Below, one piece after another: positions 48,841 through 57,007 of a DNA stretch of 64,000 nucleotides (within the stretch, counting starts at the first letter, position 1; each line of letters starts with the position of its first letter). The position numbers and the translations under genes are program-made. Origin of the DNA: an uncultured Bacteroidales bacterium. Its GTDB lineage: Bacteria; Bacteroidota; Bacteroidia; Bacteroidales; F082. The DNA lies in contig ONJF01000016.1 in NCBI GenBank assembly GCA_900318085.1, positions 1 through 64,000 on the forward strand, read 5' to 3'. The notes beneath the pieces were generated by a model. The model was not told the DNA's origin. It worked only from the letters and a program-made list of their open reading frames with translations, and searched no databases.

Positions 48841-50373
48841 TCATTTCCGCTTCAGGCCCAGCAACTGCAGTCCCTTGTCAATCACATCGTTGACGGATTG
48901 GGAAATCTTTATTTTGTAGATGGCGACCAAGCCGATGACAAGGAACAGCGTGGTCTTCAGCAACGAGTCGACGGTTAATCCATACACTGGCTTGTTGAAC
49001 AGTCCGACAAACCATGGCGTCAACGCTTTCGACCAGAGCCAGTCGAGACCGAACAAAACACCCACGACAAGGAGGACAAGCAATTGTTTTGCCGACAAGG
49101 GCGAAGTGCCAATCTTCCAACGGATGAGCGCTAGCAGCAACACATAATGCACCATATAGGCCACCAGAGTGGCAAAAGCAGCGCCGTTGACACCCCATTC
49201 GACCACCCATCGGGCATTGAGCCACCATGCCAGCACCGTCAGCAAGATGGTGAAAAACAACGAGTAGTAATAGATTTTGGAATAACTCAACACCGTCGTC
49301 CCCACATTGAGCGTCGAGTTGACCAAACGGCTGATGCCGAGGATGAGCACCGCCCACTTGCCAGCTGCAAACACCTCGCCATTGGGCAGCAACGCAAACA
49401 CCGTGTCGATATTGATCCAGATGAAGAAAAACACCAACGAGCCTGCGAGGAACTGGTGTAGGGCTACGCTTTTGCAGATGCGGTCAGCCTCTTTGACATT
49501 GCCATCCGCCATAGCCTGCGAGATTTGTGGCTTGCTGATGGAGCCCAACGACCGATAAGGCATCTCGACCAATGTGGCGATATAGATGGCGATGGTGAGG
49601 ATACCACTGATGGCCAAGCCTTGCTTGCCTGCGACGAAATAGCGGTTGAGCAACGGCGTGATGTTGCCTGCCAAAGCCGAAGTGATGAGGAAAACGGTGT
49701 AGATCAGAAAGTCGCGCTTCAGCTTGGGTGTGATGTATTTCTTCTCGATGCGGAACGACACCCGATGCAAAGTGAACAGATACACGATATTGACCACCGT
49801 CGCCAAGCCATACGACACACAAAAAGCGACCACCATACCCGTGAGCGAGAGCACATGGAATCCATAAAGCAGGTAGATGACCAAAGTCATCACACGCAGC
49901 CCCACCTCACGGATGAAACGCGGCACCACGATGCGCATCAGCAGGTTCGAGTTGGTCTCGAACACTGAGATGTAGAGCATGAAGAATGCCAGCGGAATCA
50001 CATAATAGATGTAGTCGATGAACAAGGCTGACTTCTCGGAGAAAAACGAAGCGATGGGATTGCGCAAGGCAAAGAAACCACCCAGGAAGAGGATGAAACC
50101 CACCAACGGGACGATGAGCGTCCAGCCGAAGAAGCCATGGTCGCGGTGTTCCTCATCCTTGAAATAGGGATAGTAGCGCATCGCCGAGGTGTTGGTGCCC
50201 AGTTGCGCCAAGCCCGAGAACAACAGGGCAGACTGGAGCAGCACATCGACGAGGCCGATCTCCTCTGTGGTCAGGTATTTCGTCTGCACGAAGAAAGTCG
50301 TGACGATGCCCACGGCCACCCCGAAATAGGTGGCGAGGGTGCCTTTGATGCTCTGTCGTGCTACGATGCCCAT
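48841..50373 (-). CDS. Oligosaccharide flippase (Wzx-like, MOP superfamily)
   Basis: A 510-residue protein with about 14 membrane helices: starts ARQSIKGTLATYFGVAVGIV, then TKYLTTEEIGLVDVLLQSAL, ALAGNITPLLNRYFVAGKQG, PYRSLGSISKPQISQAMADG and ISRLVNSTLNVGTTVLSYSK. This is the polysaccharide-biosynthesis/flippase family that moves lipid-linked oligosaccharides across the inner membrane. It fits the surrounding glycan genes, though it is not in the same operon as them. The YihY-like gene lies upstream on the same strand with a 9-base gap. Confidence 0.87.
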   Translation of the reverse strand: MGIVARQSIKGTLATYFGVAVGIVTTFFVQTKYLTTEEIGLVDVLLQSALLFSGLAQLGTNTSAMRYYPYFKDEEHRDHGFFGWTLIVPLVGFILFLGGFFALRNPIASFFSEKSALFIDYIYYVIPLAFFMLYISVFETNSNLLMRIVVPRFIREVGLRVMTLVIYLLYGFHVLSLTGMVVAFCVSYGLATVVNIVYLFTLHRVSFRIEKKYITPKLKRDFLIYTVFLITSALAGNITPLLNRYFVAGKQGLAISGILTIAIYIATLVEMPYRSLGSISKPQISQAMADGNVKEADRICKSVALHQFLAGSLVFFFIWINIDTVFALLPNGEVFAAGKWAVLILGISRLVNSTLNVGTTVLSYSKIYYYSLFFTILLTVLAWWLNARWVVEWGVNGAAFATLVAYMVHYVLLLALIRWKIGTSPLSAKQLLVLLVVGVLFGLDWLWSKALTPWFVGLFNKPVYGLTVDSLLKTTLFLVIGLVAIYKIKISQSVNDVIDKGLQLLGLKRK

Positions 50374-50382
50374 GGCGTCAGT

Positions 50383-51708
50383 CTATTCTTGGTTTGCAGG
50401 TTCCTCGGCCTCCGCTTTTTCATCAAAGCCGATATTGTATCCTTCGTCAGAACTCTTCCGTTCTTGCTCGGCATACTCCTGATAAGTCTTGATGATCAAC
50501 TCATAATCCTTCTGCTTCTCCTCCAAGTCGTGAATCAGGGCCTGGCGTTCCTCGATGGACTTCTTCAGTTCCCCGATTCTCGTTTCACGGCTCTCATTGG
50601 CCGCTTGATAGGCTTGGATGTGTTTCCGCAAGTCCTCGATGACAATCTTCTTACGGCGGGTGGCATCTTCGACCGAACTCAATTTCATGTCTTCGCGGCG
50701 GATGCCCGAGTTCAAGTCGTTGCCGGCCAAAATCAAGATAGCCACGACCCAAATCCAAAGCAAGAGGATGATCAGCGTCCCGATGGAGCCATAAAGCACA
50801 TTATAGCGAGAGAAGTTGGAGATATAGGTGTTGAACGCCACCGTGCCCAGCACAAAGAGCGTGGTGGCCAAAATGGTACCAGGGCTAAAGATGACAAACT
50901 CACGGTATTTCTTGCCGTTTTTCCTTGGGTGCTTGAGCTCCTTACGATAATGTTCGTTGAACCTGACATTGCCGAAATAATACAACATAGAGATACCGAA
51001 ACACAAGGCAAAGATACCGACCACCCAGCGCAGCACACTGAACAGGAAGAAAGTGAACGAGCCCCATTCGATAATATTATGAACTACCAGATACTTGATA
51101 GCCGTACCTCCCAACGAGATGAGCAGCACAGATATGACAATCAGCACACCGATGAGGACAAGCATGACAAGCGCAAACAAACGTTGGATGATCCAGCCTT
51201 TCACGCCCAAGCCTCGGGTCGTCACATAGTCGGCATACACATTGCGGAATCCGTTGAAGAAAGCCACGATGCCACTCGACCCAAACACCAAGCACAACAC
51301 GATACTGATGGAGAGCAAGCCGTCATGGGGTTGGTTCATGATGCCGTCGATGGTCTCACGGACGAAGTCGAGCGTCCCCGAGGGGATGAAGAAATCGTTG
51401 AGGAGCATCATCACTCGCTCATAGAGATGCGGTATAGGAATATAAGGGATCAGCGTGAAGAAAAACAGGACGAGCGGGAACAACGCCACGAAAAAGTTGA
51501 AGGCTACGCCAGCGGCACGATCGACAGTGCGACCTCGGGTAAACAATTTGATAAAGTTCAACACCACGGTCAGAAGAGGCGACTTGGTGCCTGGAAAACG
51601 CACCCTTCGCAGGTAGTTGTCGTCACGATTGTACCATTCCTTCAGAGCCTCGATTTTGGCACTAAACCAAGCCTTAAGTTTGCCTTCTTTTTTATCCTGT
51701 TGGGCCAT
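50383..51708 (-). CDS. YihY/BrkB-family inner-membrane protein
   Basis: A 441-residue protein: FIKLFTRGRTVDRAAGVAFN, FNFFVALFPLVLFFFTLIPY, VFGSSGIVAFFNGFRNVYAD, IIQRLFALVMLVLIGVLIVI, FSPGTILATTLFVLGTVAFN and a last helix region GTLIILLLWIWVVAILILAG followed by NDLN. These are the six-helix YihY motifs. The C-terminal 90 residues form a charged coiled coil (IEDLRKHIQAYQAANESRET; ELKKSIEERQALIHDLEEKQ) not present in short family members. Function is unknown, although often annotated as ribonuclease BN or a virulence factor. The ATG at 51708 is used because the longer frame crosses the divergent rseC promoter. Confidence 0.85.
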   Translation of the reverse strand: MAQQDKKEGKLKAWFSAKIEALKEWYNRDDNYLRRVRFPGTKSPLLTVVLNFIKLFTRGRTVDRAAGVAFNFFVALFPLVLFFFTLIPYIPIPHLYERVMMLLNDFFIPSGTLDFVRETIDGIMNQPHDGLLSISIVLCLVFGSSGIVAFFNGFRNVYADYVTTRGLGVKGWIIQRLFALVMLVLIGVLIVISVLLISLGGTAIKYLVVHNIIEWGSFTFFLFSVLRWVVGIFALCFGISMLYYFGNVRFNEHYRKELKHPRKNGKKYREFVIFSPGTILATTLFVLGTVAFNTYISNFSRYNVLYGSIGTLIILLLWIWVVAILILAGNDLNSGIRREDMKLSSVEDATRRKKIVIEDLRKHIQAYQAANESRETRIGELKKSIEERQALIHDLEEKQKDYELIIKTYQEYAEQERKSSDEGYNIGFDEKAEAEEPANQE

Positions 51709-51766
51709 AATTCCAATGAAATAACTTGCAAAAGTAGTGGTTTTTGGTTGAATCGCGAAAAAAAAG

Positions 51767-51774
51767 TATTTTTG
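51767..51774 (+). promoter_or_regulatory. -7 promoter element of rseC
   Basis: TATTTTTG ending five bases before the ATG at 51779, so the transcript should start at or next to the start codon. Confidence 0.65.
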
Positions 51775-51778
51775 CGGC

Positions 51779-52195
51779 ATGAAAAACGAAGAAACCATCT
51801 CCCACGAAGGCATTGTAACCAAGATCACCGACGACGAACTGGAAATCAAGATACTGGCACAAAGTGCCTGTGCTGCCTGCCATGCCAAGAGTGCCTGCGG
51901 CATGGGTGAACAAGCTGAAAAGATCCTCACCGTGCCACGGCCCAAAGGCAAAGACTTCGCCCTCAACCAAAAAGTCAATGTCAGAATGGCTATCGGACAA
52001 GGCAACAAGGCAGCGGTTTTGGCGTATCTCATCCCCATCGTGCTGCTTCTGGCGGTGCTCTTTGTATGCCTCGGGCTTGGCATGAATGAAGGACTAGCCG
52101 CCCTCGTCAGCATCATCGCGCTTGTACCTTATTATATTGTCCTTTACCTTAAGCGCGACCAACTCAAGAAACGGTTCGAATATTCCATCGAATAA
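51779..52195 (+). CDS. rseC: SoxR-reducing/RseC family membrane protein
   Basis: A 138-residue protein: N-terminal barrel-like segment (ISHEGIVTKITDDELEIKIL), the four-Cys motif SACAACHAKSACGMGE, two membrane helices (AVLAYLIPIVLLLAVLFVCL; GLAALVSIIALVPYYIVLYL) and a basic tail. RseC proteins accompany rnf genes and are thought to help assemble or act with the Rnf-type complex. The position immediately before rnfB on the same strand fits. The predicted promoter leaves essentially no 5' leader. Confidence 0.9.
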   Translation: MKNEETISHEGIVTKITDDELEIKILAQSACAACHAKSACGMGEQAEKILTVPRPKGKDFALNQKVNVRMAIGQGNKAAVLAYLIPIVLLLAVLFVCLGLGMNEGLAALVSIIALVPYYIVLYLKRDQLKKRFEYSIE

Positions 52196-52234
52196 AAAAC
52201 CGAAAAAATCCTTTGTCAAAAAAAGGAGTTTCCG

Positions 52235-52242
52235 TATTTTTG
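52235..52242 (+). promoter_or_regulatory. Promoter of the rnf operon
   Basis: TATTTTTG with TTTG at 52212-52215, a 19-base spacing that fits the Bacteroides -33/-7 promoter. It is 41 bases before the rnfB ATG. Confidence 0.75.
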
Positions 52243-52282
52243 CAGGTTTGAAAACAGAAAACAAACTCAAAATTCTATACAG

Positions 52283-53227
52283 ATGAGTAACACTTTACTA
52301 ATTTCTTTAGCGGTTCTCGGAATCCTGGGCGGCGTGCTTGCCGTGGTTCTGTACTTCGTGGCACAGAAGTTCAAGGTGGAAGAGAACCCTTTGATTGATG
52401 AGGCGGAGGCCTGTCTGCCCGGCGCCAACTGCGGCGGCTGCGGCTTTGCAGGCTGCCGTGCCTTGGCCGAGGCTTGCGTGAAGCAAGCCGCCGAAAAGGG
52501 CAACATCGACGGTTTGGCCTGCCCTGGCACCGACATGGGCAAGGTGGCCGCCGTCCTGGGACTGACCGCTGGCACCTTCGAGCCCAAGATCGCCGTGGTG
52601 CGCTGCAACGGTAGCTGCCAGAACTCACCCGCCAAGGTGCATTATGAAGGCGCCGACATTTGCGCTTTTGCCAACACCCTTTATGCCGGCGAAGGTGGCT
52701 GCTCGAAAGGCTGCCTCGGACTGGGCGACTGCGTGAAGAAGTGTAACTTCGACGCGTTGCACATCGACAAGGAGACGGGGCTGCCCGTCGTCGACCCCGA
52801 CAAGTGCGTGGGTTGCGGCGTGTGCGCCAAGACCTGTCCGCGCGGCATCATCGAGATCCGTCCTCGCGGCAAGAAAGACCGCCGTGTCTATGTGTGCTGC
52901 TCCAACACCGACAAGGGTGCCTTGGTCATCAAGAACTGTTCTGTGGGCTGCATCGGCTGCCAGAAGTGCTTGAAAGAATGCCCCTTCGAGGCCATCGAGA
53001 TGCGCGGCAACCTGGCCTACATCGACCCGGCCAAGTGCAAGGCCTGCGGCAAGTGCGCCAAGGTGTGTCCGCGTGGCACCATCCATGCCGTCAACTTCCC
53101 AGCCCCCAAGCCGGAGACGCCAGCCCTTCAAGGTGCTGAACCCGTCGTGAAGCCTCAACCTCAACCCGAGGCCCAGCCTGTGGAAGTGAAAACTGAAGTC
53201 AAACCCGATAACACCGTCACAGCATGA
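52283..53227 (+). CDS. rnfB: Rnf complex subunit B (ferredoxin domain protein)
   Basis: A 314-residue subunit: membrane anchor (LLISLAVLGILGGVLAVVLY), a 4Fe-4S domain with EACLPGANCGGCGFAGCRA and LACPG (Cys44, 50, 53, 58, 80), then several ferredoxin motifs (CVGCGVCAKTCPRG; CIGCQKCLKECPFEA; CKACGKCAKVCPRG) and a Pro/Glu-rich tail. RnfB takes electrons from reduced ferredoxin at the cytoplasmic face. The ferredoxin motifs separate Rnf from Nqr. Overlaps rnfC by 4 bases. Confidence 0.95.
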   Translation: MSNTLLISLAVLGILGGVLAVVLYFVAQKFKVEENPLIDEAEACLPGANCGGCGFAGCRALAEACVKQAAEKGNIDGLACPGTDMGKVAAVLGLTAGTFEPKIAVVRCNGSCQNSPAKVHYEGADICAFANTLYAGEGGCSKGCLGLGDCVKKCNFDALHIDKETGLPVVDPDKCVGCGVCAKTCPRGIIEIRPRGKKDRRVYVCCSNTDKGALVIKNCSVGCIGCQKCLKECPFEAIEMRGNLAYIDPAKCKACGKCAKVCPRGTIHAVNFPAPKPETPALQGAEPVVKPQPQPEAQPVEVKTEVKPDNTVTA

Positions 53228-54579
53228 ACCCGATAAAGACTTTCAAAAAGGGTGGCGTTCATCCGGAAGAGAACAAACTTTCGGCCGACAAACCCATACA
53301 AGACTTCCCGATGCCCAAGCAAATCATCGTCCCGTTGGGACAATGCCTCGGCGCACCGGCTGACTGCATCGTCAACAAAGGCGACCGCGTGCTGACGGGT
53401 CAGCTCATCGGCACGGCCAAGGGCTTCATCTCGGCCAATGTCCACTCCCCTGCCACTGGCACCGTCGCCAAAGTCGATGTGGTGATGGACCATACGGGCT
53501 ACTACAAGCCTGCCGTCTTCATCGACCGTGAAGAGCAAGACGAATGGGCAGAAGGCATCATCGTCACCGATGAACTGCTCACCGACATCAAACTCGACTC
53601 CAAACAGATCATCGACAAAGTGAAGGAATGCGGCATCGTCGGTATGGGCGGCGCCACCTTCCCCACCCATGTCAAGCTGATGGTCCCCGAAGGCAAGAAA
53701 GCCGAATATGTCATCATCAACGCGGCCGAATGCGAGCCTTACTTGACCTGCGACTACCGTCTGCTTCTTGAGAAGACCCAAGAGTTCCTCATGGGCGTCA
53801 AGATCCTCATGAAAGCCGTCAACACCAACAAGGGCATCATCGGCATCGAACAGAACAAGATGAAAGCCATCGAACTGTTGGACAAGACCATCAACGAGCA
53901 CAAGGACTTATATGCCGGAATCGAGGTGCAGCCTCTGAAGACCAAATACCCGCAAGGCGGCGAAAAACAGATCATCAAGGCCATCACCGGCCGCGAGGTG
54001 CCGTCGGGTAAGCTGCCCATCGAGACGGGTTGCGTCGTGGTCAATGTGGCCTCGACTTACGCCGTTTACGAAGCCGTGCAGAAGAACAAGCCTTTGATTG
54101 AGCGCATCGTCACCGTCACGGGCAAGTCGGTCAAGAACCCCGGCAACTTCCGTGTTCGTTTCGGCACCCCTGCCGACCTCCTCATCGAGGCCGCCGGAGG
54201 TCTGCCAGAGGACATCACCGACATCATCAACGGTGGTCCCATGATGGGCAAGAGCGTGTCGGTCACCAACTTCCCGTGCATCAAAGGCACCTCGGGCATC
54301 CTGCTGATGACCCTTAAGGAAGCGCAAGACCGTCGTCAGACCAACTGCATCCGCTGCGGTCGCTGTGCCATCGCCTGCCCCATGGGATTGCAGCCCTTCC
54401 TGCTCCACAAGGTGGCCAAGCAGAACGATTTCGACGAGACGGAGAAGAACCACATCATGGACTGCATCGAATGCGGTTCCTGCGAGTTCACTTGCCCCGC
54501 CAACATCCCGCTGCTCGACTACATCCGTTACGGCAAGGCCAAGACCGGCGCCATCATCCGTGCGCGTAATCAAAAATGA
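53224..54579 (+). CDS. rnfC: Rnf complex subunit C (NADH-binding)
   Basis: A 451-residue subunit: GGVHPEENKLSADKPIQDFP and VPLGQCLGAPADCIVNKGDR at the N-terminus, the FMN/NAD fold GIVGMGGATFPTHVKLMVP and INAAECEPYLTCDYRLLLE, and two ferredoxin motifs CIRCGRCAIACPMGLQP and CIECGSCEFTCPANIPLLDY. It exchanges electrons with NAD. All eight Cys ligands are present. A palindromic repeat separates it from rnfD. Confidence 0.95.
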   Translation: MNPIKTFKKGGVHPEENKLSADKPIQDFPMPKQIIVPLGQCLGAPADCIVNKGDRVLTGQLIGTAKGFISANVHSPATGTVAKVDVVMDHTGYYKPAVFIDREEQDEWAEGIIVTDELLTDIKLDSKQIIDKVKECGIVGMGGATFPTHVKLMVPEGKKAEYVIINAAECEPYLTCDYRLLLEKTQEFLMGVKILMKAVNTNKGIIGIEQNKMKAIELLDKTINEHKDLYAGIEVQPLKTKYPQGGEKQIIKAITGREVPSGKLPIETGCVVVNVASTYAVYEAVQKNKPLIERIVTVTGKSVKNPGNFRVRFGTPADLLIEAAGGLPEDITDIINGGPMMGKSVSVTNFPCIKGTSGILLMTLKEAQDRRQTNCIRCGRCAIACPMGLQPFLLHKVAKQNDFDETEKNHIMDCIECGSCEFTCPANIPLLDYIRYGKAKTGAIIRARNQK

Positions 54580-54580
54580 T

Positions 54581-54684
54581 TGCCTCTGGCCACTGGCCTC
54601 TGGTTCTTGGCAGCTTCATGATAAAGGAACACATCCAAACCTCTCGTAAAGCTGCCAGAAGCCAATAGCCAGAAGCCAGAAGCC
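54581..54684 (+). repeat. Heptamer-built palindrome inside the rnf operon
   Basis: The left arm parses as GCCTCTG, GCCACTG, GCCTCTG, GTTCTTG, GCAGCTT; the right arm as AAGCTGCC followed by AGAAGCC, AATAGCC, AGAAGCC, AGAAGCC. It lies in the 163-base gap between rnfC and rnfD and would be in the operon mRNA. Confidence 0.8.
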
Positions 54685-54742
54685 TAAACAATTGACTACG
54701 TCGAATTACCATTTCAACAATTCAACAATCAACATTTAAAAA

Positions 54743-55738
54743 ATGAACAAATATACAATATCCGGTTCGCCGCATGTGCATTCGACGGAAAACACGAGGA
54801 AGATCATGTATCGTGTGCTCCTCGCGTTGGTTCCCGCCTTGCTTGTGGCCATCTATTATTTCGGCTGGTATGCCCTCCGCCTGACCCTCATCACGGTGGC
54901 CACCTGCATGCTGACCGAATGGCTCATTCAGAAATTCCTCATCAAAGGCCCCTTGACCATCAACGACGGCTCGGCCGCGCTGACGGGTGTGCTGCTGGCC
55001 TTCAATGTGCCCGCCAACCTTCCCATCTGGATGGCCATCGTGGGTAGTGTCGTCGCCATCGGAATCGGCAAGATGGCTTTCGGCGGCTTGGGCAAGAACC
55101 CCTTCAACCCCGCATTGGTAGGCCGTGTGTTCATGCTCGTGTCATTCCCGACCGCCATGACCACCTGGCCGCAGGCCGCACCTATCTTTGACAAAGGCTT
55201 CTTCGCCGACGCCGTCACGGGTCCCACCCCGCTCGGCATCCTGAAAGAAGCAGGTGTCGGCTCGTTGGCCGAAGCAGGCAACCTACAGTTCCTCGACATG
55301 GTGTTAGGTAACCGTGGCGGTGCCTTCGGCGAGGTTTGCGCTATAGCCTTGTTGCTTGGCGCCATCTACCTCATCTGCCGCAAGGTCATCGAGATCTTTA
55401 CGCCGTTGAGCATCTTGCTCACCGTGTTCGTCTTCACAGGCATCTGCTATCTCATTGACCCAACGCAGTACATCGCTCCTTGGTATCATCTGGTATACGG
55501 CGGTCTCATCCTCGGTGCCTTCTTCATGGCTACCGACATGGTGACCTCGCCGATGACGATACGAGGCAAGCTCTTGTTTGGCTTTGGCATCGGTGTCATC
55601 ACGGTCGTCATCCGTCTGTGGGGTGCCTATCCCGAGGGCGTGTCGTTCGCCATCCTCATCATGAACGCCTTTACGCCGCTCATCAATAAGGCCTTCAAGC
55701 CCAAAGTGTTCGGTGTTGTCAAACCCTCTAAAAACTAA
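54743..55738 (+). CDS. rnfD: Rnf complex subunit D
   Basis: A 331-residue polytopic subunit: SPHVHSTENTRKIMYRVLLA, INDGSAALTGVLLAFNVPAN, GGLGKNPFNPALVGRVFMLV, ADAVTGPTPLGILKEA and FMATDMVTSPMTIRGKLLFG. TGPTPLG (about residues 158-164) corresponds to the loop carrying covalent FMN, usually written SGAT or TGAT. Part of the membrane ion-translocating module with A, E and G. Six bases separate it from rnfG. Confidence 0.93.
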   Translation: MNKYTISGSPHVHSTENTRKIMYRVLLALVPALLVAIYYFGWYALRLTLITVATCMLTEWLIQKFLIKGPLTINDGSAALTGVLLAFNVPANLPIWMAIVGSVVAIGIGKMAFGGLGKNPFNPALVGRVFMLVSFPTAMTTWPQAAPIFDKGFFADAVTGPTPLGILKEAGVGSLAEAGNLQFLDMVLGNRGGAFGEVCAIALLLGAIYLICRKVIEIFTPLSILLTVFVFTGICYLIDPTQYIAPWYHLVYGGLILGAFFMATDMVTSPMTIRGKLLFGFGIGVITVVIRLWGAYPEGVSFAILIMNAFTPLINKAFKPKVFGVVKPSKN

Positions 55739-55743
55739 TCGCC

Positions 55744-56418
55744 ATGGCAAAGAAACCATCCACTTTAATTAATATGCTCGTGGCACTGCTCGTCATCGCA
55801 GCGGTGTCGGGCGGCGTACTCGGCTTGGTGTATGGCGTGACCAAAGACACCATCGCCCAAGTCGACCAGAAGAAGAACGAAGCAGCCATCCAAGCCGTGT
55901 TGCCTTTGGAGGGTGAGATCACCTATAAGGCCGACACGATGCAATTCTCTTATGAAGGTGTCAACACGACATTTCCTTGCAACTTGGCCTACGATGCCAA
56001 CGGCAACTTCCAAGGTGCCGCTGTCAAGACCAGCGAAGGCGGCTTCGGTGGCAAGATCGACATGATGGTCGGCTTCCTCGCCGACGGTACCATCAAAGGT
56101 ACCTCGGTGCTGTCGCACGCTGAGACCCCAGGCCTCGGTGCCAATATGACAGGTAAATTCGATGACCAGTTCGTCAACAAGAATCCAGCGTCATACAAGC
56201 TGACCGTCACCAAGGACGGCGGCGATGTCGACGCCATCACTGCGGCCACTATCACCTCGAGAGCCTTCTCGAAGGCGGTCGACAAGGCTTACCAAGCCTT
56301 CATGGCCAACAAGGCACAATTCATGAACAACGCTCCCACCAAGGAAGAAGCTCCCGTCATGGAAGCGGCTCCCGCCGAGGAGAACAATGAAACGGAAGGA
56401 GGACAAAGCAATGAGTAA
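55744..56418 (+). CDS. rnfG: Rnf complex subunit G (covalent FMN protein)
   Basis: A 224-residue subunit: one membrane helix (LINMLVALLVIAAVSGGVLG), then the FMN-binding domain with FLADGTIKGTSVLSHAETPG and VDAITAATITSRAFSKAVDK. The flavinylation site TAATITS (166-172) has Ala where the family usually has Gly; its acceptor Thr169 is kept. A Glu/Pro/Ala-rich tail extends the protein. The rnfE start lies inside its last codons. Confidence 0.92.
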   Translation: MAKKPSTLINMLVALLVIAAVSGGVLGLVYGVTKDTIAQVDQKKNEAAIQAVLPLEGEITYKADTMQFSYEGVNTTFPCNLAYDANGNFQGAAVKTSEGGFGGKIDMMVGFLADGTIKGTSVLSHAETPGLGANMTGKFDDQFVNKNPASYKLTVTKDGGDVDAITAATITSRAFSKAVDKAYQAFMANKAQFMNNAPTKEEAPVMEAAPAEENNETEGGQSNE

Positions 56419-57004
56419 CAACCTGCAAACCTTTACCAAAGGCCTCATCAAAGAAAACCCCATCCTGGTGCTGCTGTTGGGCTGCTGCCCGACCTTGGCA
56501 ACGACCACAAGTGCCATCAACGGCATGTCGATGGGCCTGGCCACCACCTTCGTGCTGGTGCTGTCGAATATCTTCATCTCACTCTTGAAGGGCTTCATCC
56601 CCGACAAGGTACGTATCCCCTGCTTCATCGTGGTCATCGCCTCCTTTGTGACGGTGGTGCAACTCGTCATGCAGGCCTATGTGCCCGACATCTATGAGAC
56701 CCTCGGCCTGTTCATCCCCCTCATCGTGGTGAACTGCATCGTGCTGGGTCGTGCTGAGGCTTTTGCCTCGAAGAACCCCGTGTGGCCTTCACTATTGGAC
56801 GGCCTCGGCATGGGCTTGGGCTTCACCCTTGCCCTGACCCTGTTGGGCTGCATCCGTGAGTTCCTCGGCAGCGGCTCCATCTTCGGCCTCACCATCCTGC
56901 CCGAGACAGCCAACATCCTGGTGTTCATCCTGCCTCCCGGCGCCTTCATCTGCCTCGGCTTCGTTATCGCTATCGTCAACAAACTCAAAAAAGAAAGTCA
57001 CTAA
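56411..57004 (+). CDS. rnfE: Rnf complex subunit E
   Basis: A 197-residue membrane subunit with six helices: TKGLIKENPILVLLLGCCPT (carrying the Cys pair of the first half-helix), LSNIFISLLKGFIPDKVRIP, VVNCIVLGRAEAFASKNPVW (second conserved Cys), DGLGMGLGFTLALTLLGCIR and LVFILPPGAFICLGFVIAIV. RnfE and RnfA form the pseudo-symmetric pair that holds an intramembrane iron-sulfur cluster through these Cys residues. The ATG at 56411 overlaps rnfG by 8 bases. Confidence 0.94.
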   Translation: MSNNLQTFTKGLIKENPILVLLLGCCPTLATTTSAINGMSMGLATTFVLVLSNIFISLLKGFIPDKVRIPCFIVVIASFVTVVQLVMQAYVPDIYETLGLFIPLIVVNCIVLGRAEAFASKNPVWPSLLDGLGMGLGFTLALTLLGCIREFLGSGSIFGLTILPETANILVFILPPGAFICLGFVIAIVNKLKKESH

Positions 57005-57007
57005 GCC

